A DNA stretch of 35,000 nucleotides from Flavobacteria bacterium RIFCSPLOWO2_12_FULL_35_11 (lineage in GTDB: Bacteria; Bacteroidota; Bacteroidia; Flavobacteriales; Flavobacteriaceae): positions 1 through 35,000 of the forward strand of contig MGWK01000002.1 of NCBI GenBank assembly GCA_001800975.1. The letters are read 5' to 3'. Positions 17,949 to 25,116 of this stretch are shown here, piece after piece (positions within the stretch are counted from its first letter, which is position 1; each line of letters opens with the position of its first letter). The notes under the pieces were generated by a model that was not told the origin of the DNA, ran no database searches, and saw nothing but the letters and a program-made list of their open reading frames with translations. Both the position numbers and the translations under genes were made by a program.

Positions 17949-18686
17949 ATGAAAAATATAATTGGCTTTTTTGGGTTTGCAATTTTCGCTCTTTCAATAT
18001 TTGGATGCGAACCAAATACTGATACAGAAATAAAGGAAATAATTGAAATAGAAGACCCAATCGTAAATTATACCTACTATACGCTTTGGGGTTTTGACAC
18101 ACTTGACGGATGGGTTGATGGTTCACAAAACATGAATGGCACAATTAATTATAGTGTAAGTGATAGCGTTTTAAATATTTTTACTAGAGCCAATACTTGG
18201 GATAGACCAAAAATTAGGACTAAAGATAGAATTTATAAGACAGGGAAATATTCCTGGAGAGTTTTTGTTCCAGAAATGGGTATTGGAGATATGGCAAGCA
18301 TTGGCGCTTTTCTCTATTATGATGAAACCCACGAATTGGATTTTGAAATTGGTTATGGAACGGCTGGTGTTCGCCAAAATCTAAATGCAACAATTGATGA
18401 TTTGGTTGTATATACTACTTCACAAGGCAATCCATACAATACTGCCAAACATAAGATTAAGAGAAATCAATGGTATACCTTAATGATTGAACTACTAATT
18501 GTAAATGGAAAATATCAAGCAGTATGGTACATTGATAATTCTGAATTAACCCGATTAAATCTTAATTATAATGCGTCAATTCCTTTTTATATATTTTGTA
18601 GTATTGAAAACTTATCTTTTTTAGGTGATCATATCCCAAAACAAGATAACTATGCATTGTTTGATTATGCAGAAATTTCCAAGTAA
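17949..18686 (+). CDS. GH16-fold (concanavalin A-like) lipoprotein, copy 1
   Basis: 245 aa from the ATG at 17949. An earlier in-frame ATG at 17934 exists, but the context ACAAAATGAAAAATAT is conserved at the start of the neighbouring paralogue, and MKNIIGFFGFAIFALSIFGC is a complete lipoprotein signal with Cys20. The body looks like a jelly-roll: GFDTLDGWVDGSQNM, RANTWDRPKIRTKD, YSWRVFVPEMGIGDMASIG, and HELDFEIGYGT with ELDFE at 129-133, matching the GH16 ExDxE motif. Later strands include WYTLMIELLIVNGKYQ, AVWYIDNSELTRLNL and DNYALFDYAEI. It may be a surface endo-glycanase or a non-catalytic glycan binder. It carries its own copy of the locus operator and is probably induced with susC. Confidence 0.7.
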   Translation: MKNIIGFFGFAIFALSIFGCEPNTDTEIKEIIEIEDPIVNYTYYTLWGFDTLDGWVDGSQNMNGTINYSVSDSVLNIFTRANTWDRPKIRTKDRIYKTGKYSWRVFVPEMGIGDMASIGAFLYYDETHELDFEIGYGTAGVRQNLNATIDDLVVYTTSQGNPYNTAKHKIKRNQWYTLMIELLIVNGKYQAVWYIDNSELTRLNLNYNASIPFYIFCSIENLSFLGDHIPKQDNYALFDYAEISK

Positions 18687-18788
18687 TGAAATTTGGATAA
18701 CCAAACCTTTATAATGTTGAAAAATATTTAAGACCCATAAAATCACAATAGTTTTTCAAAATTCGATTTTAAGCTAAATTATAACAAA

Positions 18789-19529
18789 ATGAAAAATATT
18801 ATAATGTACAACAAAAGAAAGAAAACTTCTTCTCTGAAAAATTTAACCAGATTTTTTGGGCTTGCAATTTTCGCCCTAACAATATTTGGATGCTCATCAA
18901 CAAGATTGGTAAAGTCGATAGATACCCGTTGGAATTTTGACACGCTTAAAGGATGGGTTGATGGTTCCCAAAACATGAAAAAAGCAACCAACTATAAAAT
19001 TAATAATGGCAATTTAAATATTTTTACCAGAGCCAATACTTGGGATCGACCAAAAGTTAGGACTAAAGATAAAGTTTACAAGAGCGGAAAATACGCTTGG
19101 AGGGTTTTTGTTCCAACAATGGGTGTTGGAGATATGGCAAGTATTGGCGCTTTTCTTTATTATAATGACACTCACGAATTGGATTTTGAAATAGGTTATG
19201 GCACTGCTGTTGTTCGCAAAAATTTAGATGCTGCTGATGATGATTTGATTGTTTATATGACTTCCCAGTCCAATCCTTTCAAATCTATTCCTCTTAAAAT
19301 TAAGAGAAACCAATGGTATACTTTAGAAATTAAACTCCTTATTGTTAATGGCAGCTATCAAGCTGTATGGTATATTAACAATGCTGAAGTGGTTAGATTA
19401 AATCTAGAGTATGGCGAATCAATTCCTTTTTATATTTATTGCAGCGTAGAAAATCTAACCTTTTTAGGAGATCATATCCCAAAACAAGATAATTATGCGT
19501 TGTTTGATTATGTGGAATTCACTAAATGA
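18789..19529 (+). CDS. GH16-fold (concanavalin A-like) lipoprotein, copy 2
   Basis: 246 aa, a tandem paralogue of the preceding gene, colinear along its whole length with long identical runs (RANTWDRPK, MASIGAFLYY, HELDFEIGYGTA, LGDHIPKQDNYALFDY). The signal is longer at the N-terminus and ends GLAIFALTIFGC, Cys35. The GH16-like motif ELDFE is at 130-134. Divergence is concentrated just after the lipidated cysteine, where copy 1 has an acidic linker (TEIKEIIEIEDP) that copy 2 lacks. It is 102 bp downstream of copy 1, and I find no copy of the operator in that gap, so read-through from the first promoter is likely. It converges on cysN. Confidence 0.68.
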   Translation: MKNIIMYNKRKKTSSLKNLTRFFGLAIFALTIFGCSSTRLVKSIDTRWNFDTLKGWVDGSQNMKKATNYKINNGNLNIFTRANTWDRPKVRTKDKVYKSGKYAWRVFVPTMGVGDMASIGAFLYYNDTHELDFEIGYGTAVVRKNLDAADDDLIVYMTSQSNPFKSIPLKIKRNQWYTLEIKLLIVNGSYQAVWYINNAEVVRLNLEYGESIPFYIYCSVENLTFLGDHIPKQDNYALFDYVEFTK

Positions 19530-19604
19530 TGAAACTCGTTTCATTAGATTTTCCTAAGGAAGAACAATCATTCCTGCTGCGACAGTTTCATTGGTGAAAC
19601 TGTC
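19529..19604. terminator. Two hairpins at the convergent junction, possible terminators
   Basis: The first hairpin has arms ATGAAAC/GTTTCAT at 19529-19535 and 19538-19544 directly on the lipoprotein stop. The second has perfect 10-bp arms GACAGTTTCA/TGAAACTGTC at 19581-19590 and 19595-19604, inside the end of cysN, where it also encodes DSFTNETV. Neither is followed by a strong T-tract, so function as a bidirectional terminator is only a possibility. Confidence 0.3.
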
Positions 19605-20816
19605 TATTAAAATAAAGCTTCCGGTGGTTCTGTTTTTAAAATAGGAATCTATATAAAGCGGTTGGGTGGTGCGGAGTTGAATTTTGCAGATGGCATTCAT
19701 GGAAAGTTCGGTGTCGGTTTCATTGCGTTTCAGTGTGTCAATATCCACTTTGTAAAGCACTTGTTTGATAATGGCCTTTTGCTCATTAGTGGTATGTTTA
19801 ATGATGTATTTTGCATTGGGTTTTGCCGGATTGTTATGCAGCCAGCAAATCATGGCAGTAATGTCTTGCGTCACCACCGGACAGTTGTTTGTTTTTACGA
19901 TCATATCGCCCCTGCCCACATCAATGTCATCTTCCAAAGAAATCACTACCGACATATCCACAAAGGCTTCTTCCAACAATTCATCGTATTTATTGATGGT
20001 GGCAATGGTTGATGTAAGTCCGGACGGCAAAATGGTCACGGCGTCGCCTTTTCTAAAAATTCCACCGGCTATCCTGCCCGCATAGCCCCTAAAATCGGGA
20101 AAACCAATCGATTGCGGCCGAATCACGGTTTGCACTGGAAAACGCGCATCCACTTTGTTAAAATCGCTGCTGATGTGCAGGGTTTCCAAGGTATGCAATA
20201 AGGGCGCATTTTGGTACCAATCCATTTTTTCTGAACGGTTAACCACATTGTCGCCATTTAAGGCGCTGATAGGGATGTAACGCACATCTTTAATCATCAT
20301 TTTAGAAGAAAGTTCTTCATAATCCTGCACAATGGCATCGAAAATAGCTTCCTTATAATCGACCAAATCCATTTTATTTACGCACACAATAATATGCGAA
20401 ATTTGCAATAATGATGCGATAAAGGAGTGTCTCTTGGTTTGTTCCGCCACGCCGTTTCGGGCATCAATTAAGACAATAGCCACATTGGCCGTTGAAGCGC
20501 CTGTGACCATATTTCGGGTATATTGCAGGTGTCCGGGCGTGTCGGCAATGATAAATTTACGTTTTGGGGTGGTAAAATATCTGTAAGCCACATCAATGGT
20601 AATGCCTTGTTCACGCTCATCGCGCAAACCATCGGTGAGCATGGCCAAATCAATATTGTCAAAACCTTTTCTTTTGCTGATTTTTTCTAAATTACTGAGC
20701 TGATCTTCAAAAATGGATTTAGAATCGTACAGCAGCCTGCCAATCAAGGTGCTTTTTCCGTCATCAACACTTCCTGCAGTGGTAAAGCGCAACAATTGAT
20801 TTTTATCTATTTCCAT
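19554..20816 (-). CDS. cysN: Sulfate adenylyltransferase subunit 1 (GTPase)
   Basis: 420 aa with the elongation-factor-like GTPase signatures: P-loop AGSVDDGKST (about 14-23), switch I GITIDVAYRYF, DTPGH (about 93-97), and NKMD (about 147-150), followed by EF-Tu-like beta-barrel domains ending FTNETVAAGMIVLP. With CysD it forms ATP sulfurylase, which makes adenosine 5'-phosphosulfate from sulfate and ATP, driven by GTP hydrolysis. No APS kinase domain is fused, consistent with a separate cysC two genes upstream. It follows cysD by 47 bp. Local G+C is clearly higher than in the glycan locus on the other side of the convergent junction. Confidence 0.95.
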   Translation of the reverse strand: MEIDKNQLLRFTTAGSVDDGKSTLIGRLLYDSKSIFEDQLSNLEKISKRKGFDNIDLAMLTDGLRDEREQGITIDVAYRYFTTPKRKFIIADTPGHLQYTRNMVTGASTANVAIVLIDARNGVAEQTKRHSFIASLLQISHIIVCVNKMDLVDYKEAIFDAIVQDYEELSSKMMIKDVRYIPISALNGDNVVNRSEKMDWYQNAPLLHTLETLHISSDFNKVDARFPVQTVIRPQSIGFPDFRGYAGRIAGGIFRKGDAVTILPSGLTSTIATINKYDELLEEAFVDMSVVISLEDDIDVGRGDMIVKTNNCPVVTQDITAMICWLHNNPAKPNAKYIIKHTTNEQKAIIKQVLYKVDIDTLKRNETDTELSMNAICKIQLRTTQPLYIDSYFKNRTTGSFILIDSFTNETVAAGMIVLP

Positions 20817-20863
20817 ATTGTTTGGTTTTATGCCTTCCTTTTGGGAAAGATTAAGGGTGGTTG

Positions 20864-21769
20864 TTAAAAATAACCTTCCTTTTTACGGTCTTCCATCGCT
20901 GTCTCCGAGCGTTTGTCATCGGCACGATTTCCACGTTCCGTTTCACGCATACCGGCAACCTCTATCACGATTTTCACCAAGGTATCGGCATCGCTTTCAA
21001 TGGCGCCGCTTATGGTGATGTCGCCCAATGTTCTGAAACGCACTTTTTTTGTCAGTATTTTTTCATTTTCCGCAGACGTTAAATATTCCGATACGGGAAT
21101 TAAGCAGTTGTTTCTTAAAACCACTTGCCGTTCGTGGGCAAAATATAAGGAAGGAATTTCAATGTTTTCCCTTAAAATATAGGTCCACACATCCATTTCC
21201 GTCCAGTTGCTTATGGGAAACACCCTAAAATGTTCCCCCTGATTCATGTTGGCATTGAATAAATTCCACAATTCCGGACGCTGATTTTTGGGCGTCCACT
21301 GGCCGAAATCGTCCCTGTGTGAAAAAAATCGTTCTTTGGCCCTGGATTTCTCTTCATCGCGTCTGCCTCCGCCAATAGCGCAATCCAGTTGGTTTGCTTC
21401 AATAGCATCCAACAAAGTGGCAATCTGCAATAAATTACGCGAAGCATTTTTTCCTGTTTCTTCTTCAACCCTGCCTTTTTTAATAGCTTCCTGGACGCTG
21501 CCCACCAAAAGGTTTACGCTCAATTTTTGAACCATCTGATCTCTAAAAGCCATGGTTTCGGGAAAATTATGGCCGGTGTCAATATGTAACAATGAAAAAG
21601 GAATCTTGGCAGGATAAAAAGCTTTTTTTGCTAAATGCGTTAACACAATGGAATCTTTGCCTCCCGAAAAAAGTATGGTCGGATTTTGAAATTCGGCTGA
21701 CACTTCCCGCAGGACAAATATCGCTTCCGATTCCAATTCATCCATATAATTTTGATAATATTTTGGCAT
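20864..21769 (-). CDS. cysD: Sulfate adenylyltransferase subunit 2
   Basis: 301 aa of the PAPS reductase/ATP-sulfurylase PP-loop family: TILFSGGKDSIVLTHLAKK (about 31-49) holds the SGGKDS ATP-pyrophosphatase loop, followed by LLHIDTGHNFPET, IGGGRRDEEKSRAKERFFS, FRVFPISNWTEMDVW and the C-terminal RFRTLGDI and RADD. Length and motifs are typical of CysD. It is the catalytic half of ATP sulfurylase with CysN. The start is fixed by a one-base overlap with the cysC stop (TAATG), giving translational coupling. Confidence 0.96.
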   Translation of the reverse strand: MPKYYQNYMDELESEAIFVLREVSAEFQNPTILFSGGKDSIVLTHLAKKAFYPAKIPFSLLHIDTGHNFPETMAFRDQMVQKLSVNLLVGSVQEAIKKGRVEEETGKNASRNLLQIATLLDAIEANQLDCAIGGGRRDEEKSRAKERFFSHRDDFGQWTPKNQRPELWNLFNANMNQGEHFRVFPISNWTEMDVWTYILRENIEIPSLYFAHERQVVLRNNCLIPVSEYLTSAENEKILTKKVRFRTLGDITISGAIESDADTLVKIVIEVAGMRETERGNRADDKRSETAMEDRKKEGYF

Positions 21770-22356
21770 TACAGCTTGCTTTTTATCATAGAAAGAATTT
21801 TTTGAACCGCTTGTTCGGGCGTTTCTTTCACTGTGTCAATTTCTACAAACGGATTTATGGGTGTTTCATAGGGAGCGCTGATTCCGGTAAAATTCTTTAG
21901 TTCTCCGGTACGCGCTTTTTTATACAGGCCTTTTACATCGCGTTGCTCGCAAACTTCCAATGGCGTATTGACAAAAATTTCAATATAGTTTTCTGTACCC
22001 ACAATGTCTTTAATTTGTTCGCGCATATTGATATAAGGAGAAATAAAAGCGGCAATAACCACCGTGCCTGCATCAATAAATAATTTGGCAACCTCGGCGG
22101 TGCGTCGTAAATTCTCATTGCGATCGACTTCAGAAAAAGTCAGTTCTTTGGTCAGGCCCCTTCTCAAATTATCACCATCAAGCGTATAGGTATGAATTTT
22201 TTGTTCGTGCAGTTTTTTTTCAAGTAAATTGGCGATGGTGGACTTCCCGGAGCCCGACAAGCCCGTAAACCAAATTAAAAATGAATGGTGCCGGTTCATT
22301 TTTTCCCGGTTAGCCCTGGTAATTGTATAATCTTGTTTTTTGTTAAGGTTTGCCAT
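21769..22356 (-). CDS. cysC: Adenylyl-sulfate (APS) kinase
   Basis: 195 aa. Walker A loop GLSGSGKST (about 33-41), then LDGDNLRRGLTKELTFSEVDRNENLRR, a stretch characteristic of APS kinases (broken here only for length), AAFISPYINMRE, and a lid region ending GISAPYETPINPFVEIDT. It phosphorylates APS to PAPS, the universal sulfuryl donor. No PAPS reductase (cysH) is seen in the window, so the local cluster looks aimed at sulfate-group transfer rather than assimilation, although cysH could lie elsewhere. It starts 15 bp after the cysQ stop and overlaps cysD by one base. Confidence 0.93.
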   Translation of the reverse strand: MANLNKKQDYTITRANREKMNRHHSFLIWFTGLSGSGKSTIANLLEKKLHEQKIHTYTLDGDNLRRGLTKELTFSEVDRNENLRRTAEVAKLFIDAGTVVIAAFISPYINMREQIKDIVGTENYIEIFVNTPLEVCEQRDVKGLYKKARTGELKNFTGISAPYETPINPFVEIDTVKETPEQAVQKILSMIKSKL

Positions 22357-22371
22357 TTTTCAGTCTGCAAT

Positions 22372-23169
22372 TTAAAATTTTCTTACGATAAAATAAGGAT
22401 TTAACAGTTGTTCTTTGTTGTATCGAAGCTCCTTATCGGAGGCTGTCTGCATCACTTTTAATCCAACCGCATTGCAAATTGCGTGGCCGGCTGCGGTGTC
22501 CCATTCCATTGTTGGCGCAAATCTAGGATAAATTGTTGCTTTTCCCTCGGCCACCAAACAAAATTTTAAGGAACTTCCAACAGATACCGTTTTTACCTGC
22601 TTTCCCTGCTTTTCTAAATGCGCCATAAATGCGGCAGTTTCTTCATTTAAATGAGAACGGCTGGCAACCACTTTTATTTCTGCTGAATCTGCTTTCGATG
22701 GAATTAATTCTTCCTTAACTTTTGAATGAATTTCATCAGAATAGAAATGTCCGTCTAACGTTACTTTATAGGCTTTTTCCTCATAAACGATTGCGTAATA
22801 CATTGTTTTAGTTACCGGCACATAAATAACCCCCAACACCGGTTTGTTATTTTTGATCAAGGCAATGTTCACCGTAAATTCTCCGTTTCTTTTGATAAAT
22901 TCTTTGGTTCCGTCTAAAGGATCCACCATCCAGAAGGTATCCCATGTTTTTCTTGTAACATACGCCGTTTGTTTATTTTCCTCGCTAATGATGGGAATAT
23001 TGGTTTTTAAAAGATGGGCATTGATGACCGCATTTGCATTTTCATCGGCTATGGTCAGCGGAGAATTGTCATCTTTTAACGCCACCTCAAAACTATCAGC
23101 ATAAATTTTCATGATTTCTGCGCCTGCTTCCACTGCGGCTGTGATGGCTGTTTCAAGTAAATTGTTCAT
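22372..23169 (-). CDS. cysQ: 3'(2'),5'-bisphosphate nucleotidase
   Basis: 265 aa of the inositol-monophosphatase/FIG superfamily. The metal-binding motif MVDPLDGTKEFIKRNGEFTV (about 80-99) and the C-terminal MEWDTAAGHAICNAVG are both intact, and an upstream conserved Glu lies in PIISEENK. It hydrolyses PAP, the inhibitory by-product left when a sulfotransferase uses PAPS, to AMP. It is the first gene of cysQ-cysC-cysD-cysN, so the operon pairs PAPS synthesis with PAP removal. The 201-bp gap upstream (23170-23370) shows no clear terminator or promoter that I can defend. Confidence 0.92.
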   Translation of the reverse strand: MNNLLETAITAAVEAGAEIMKIYADSFEVALKDDNSPLTIADENANAVINAHLLKTNIPIISEENKQTAYVTRKTWDTFWMVDPLDGTKEFIKRNGEFTVNIALIKNNKPVLGVIYVPVTKTMYYAIVYEEKAYKVTLDGHFYSDEIHSKVKEELIPSKADSAEIKVVASRSHLNEETAAFMAHLEKQGKQVKTVSVGSSLKFCLVAEGKATIYPRFAPTMEWDTAAGHAICNAVGLKVMQTASDKELRYNKEQLLNPYFIVRKF

Positions 23170-23370
23170 CGATTGTTGTAGTAATTGTGATTGGGTTTTG
23201 TTTTCAAACTAATTTATAAACTGTAAATATATACCTATGCACATTGATTTGGAAATTGTTTGTTGGCATTTTAATTCAGAGTTTATTATTTATTGACAGA
23301 AGTTTTAATTTCAATATATTAAACCTTTTTTAACATAAAACAATTGCAGCCTGTAAGTTAAATTTAAGGT

Positions 23371-23841
23371 TTACCATTCACTAAATGGCTTTTTAGCCAA
23401 CATCGCATTGTAGTATTTTTGCTCCCCTGTAACTTCCTCGCCCAGCCAACTTGGTTTTGTGAAACTTGTATTTTCATGTGGAAGTTCAATTTCGGCAATG
23501 ATCAATCCTTTGTTTTTCCCAAAAAATTCATCAACTTCAAAATACAGATTGTCATTCTCGGGAACAATGTACCTTATTTTTTCTATGGTTGTTGGTTCAC
23601 AAAGCAGCAATAAATTTTCGGCTTCATTTACAGGAATTTCCTTTTCCCACTCAAAACGGGTAGTTCCCGAGGCATTGCCAATTCCTTTTATGGTAATAAA
23701 GCCTTGTTGATCCCGTATTCTGATGCGCACCGTTCTTTCAGGCACTACCGATAAATAGCCCTGAGCGATTTTATAACTTTTTATGGCGTGCTTTTTAAAA
23801 TCTCCCGTCACTAAAAATTTTCGTTCTATTTCCTTCGTCAT
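23371..23841 (-). CDS. CYTH-domain protein (tripolyphosphatase/ThTPase-like)
   Basis: 156 aa, a single CYTH (triphosphate tunnel) domain. The N-terminal signature ExExK is seen as EIERKFLV (Glu4, Glu6, Lys8). Charged strand pairs expected inside the tunnel follow: RTVRIRIRD, GFITIKG, RFEWEKEIPV, KIRYIVP, YFEVDEFFG and LIIAEIELP. Bacterial members of this short class usually hydrolyse inorganic tripolyphosphate or similar triphosphates. It is only 9 bp downstream of the YaiO-type gene and is probably the last gene of the polysaccharide operon before a 201-bp gap. Its role with the polysaccharide genes, if any, is unknown. Confidence 0.88.
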   Translation of the reverse strand: MTKEIERKFLVTGDFKKHAIKSYKIAQGYLSVVPERTVRIRIRDQQGFITIKGIGNASGTTRFEWEKEIPVNEAENLLLLCEPTTIEKIRYIVPENDNLYFEVDEFFGKNKGLIIAEIELPHENTSFTKPSWLGEEVTGEQKYYNAMLAKKPFSEW

Positions 23842-23850
23842 TTTTATTGT

Positions 23851-25116
23851 TTATCTAAATTTCAACTCCCAATTCAGGCCGATTGAATAAATCCAAAAGT
23901 AATTCCCTTGATTGAAACTTATTTCTTGGTGCGTAACTCCAAATTGTGTTCCCCAAGCATTTTGTTTATTTGAAGACGTAAAATAGTAGCCCACATTTAA
24001 TTTTTGGGACTGCAAATCTATAATGGTCTCTTCATTTCCCTCCAAACTAAATCTTTCAAATTCAGGAGAAAATCCCATCCCCAGCGAAACACTAAAATAA
24101 TTGTCGGCATCGCTTCGGTATTTTCTGTAATTTATCACGCCCGATTTGCTTGTTCCCGAATCTCCCGGTGTTAAATAAGGCCGAAAAGACCAATAGCTGT
24201 TTCCGGTATACCAACCTACCGATCCCGTGTAAATAGTGGTGGTAGTTTCATATTTTAAAGCCCTGAAACCCAAAGAAACCTCAAAACTTTTTGGCAATGA
24301 TTTGTACAATTCTGCACCATATCTCACATCGGGATAAAGGTAAGAATTTGAAAATCCAAGATTTACATAAGCATACAATCCTTTGGTGATTTTTGGGTAC
24401 ATATCCACTTCTACCTGAACGCCATTGTCATTAAATCGCCTGCTGAAATTCATTTTTGCAACAATACTTCCGTATTTTGTTTGTCGGCCATAATTTAGCG
24501 TATAATATTGCATCGGGTCAAAAATTTTCGAATAGAAATCAACCGACGATTTAATGCCAATCGAATTGTAACTCAACGTATTGGTCAGCTTCTTTTTATA
24601 ATCTAACGCTTTTTGGTCGTTCGAATTTTGGCCCAAAATAAGATTTAAGGTGGTGACTGCTTCTTCCGGATTGTTGGAATTTTCTTGTGCTCTTGCTTTC
24701 AAATACAGAATTTCTGCATCCGAAGGAAAATATTTTAAAGCATTTTCTGCCAATTCCAGGGCGCTAAAAGGCGTGTCGGCCCACAATTCATTGTTTATGG
24801 CGGCAATCCAATCGGTTTTTCTTTGCGGATCCTTTCCTAAAATATAGGAAAACTCCGTTTTTGCCTTTTTATAGTCTCCATCCCAGGAATAGGTGCTCGC
24901 CAAAAAAGAACGGATATCATGATAATCGGGATATTTGGTTAAAATAAAAAGCAAAGTGTCTTGCGCCTGTCTTCTTTGATTGTTAAAAGCCAATTCGCGC
25001 GCTTTTTCAAAGGCGGTATCTGGGTTTCCCTCAAAAACTTTTTGTTGGCCATAACTTTGAAAAATCGACAAAAATGCCAAAACAAAAGTCCATTTAAAAG
25101 CTGTTTTATAAATCAT
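23851..25116 (-). CDS. YaiO-type TPR and outer-membrane beta-barrel protein
   Basis: 421 aa. A signal peptide (ending FQSYGQ) is followed by a TPR-like helical region (about 30-170; AFEKARELAFNNQRRQAQDT, DGDYKKAKTEFSYILGKDP) and then by alternating-residue beta-strands to the terminus (about 185-421), ending WELKFR. This is the architecture of YaiO-family barrels and resembles exopolysaccharide porins such as PgaA in pairing periplasmic TPRs with a barrel. I infer an export channel or outer-membrane anchor for the polymer made by the upstream synthase. The start overlaps the synthase stop by one base (TAATG). Its TPR region is homologous to the C-terminus of that synthase. Confidence 0.82.
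   Translation of the reverse strand: MIYKTAFKWTFVLAFLSIFQSYGQQKVFEGNPDTAFEKARELAFNNQRRQAQDTLLFILTKYPDYHDIRSFLASTYSWDGDYKKAKTEFSYILGKDPQRKTDWIAAINNELWADTPFSALELAENALKYFPSDAEILYLKARAQENSNNPEEAVTTLNLILGQNSNDQKALDYKKKLTNTLSYNSIGIKSSVDFYSKIFDPMQYYTLNYGRQTKYGSIVAKMNFSRRFNDNGVQVEVDMYPKITKGLYAYVNLGFSNSYLYPDVRYGAELYKSLPKSFEVSLGFRALKYETTTTIYTGSVGWYTGNSYWSFRPYLTPGDSGTSKSGVINYRKYRSDADNYFSVSLGMGFSPEFERFSLEGNEETIIDLQSQKLNVGYYFTSSNKQNAWGTQFGVTHQEISFNQGNYFWIYSIGLNWELKFR

Noticed and set aside
21422-21436. Further copy of CTGCAATA, part of the operator block, inside cysD
   Set aside because: It is within coding sequence, lacks the partner block and the 27-bp spaced -7 box, and is best seen as chance.
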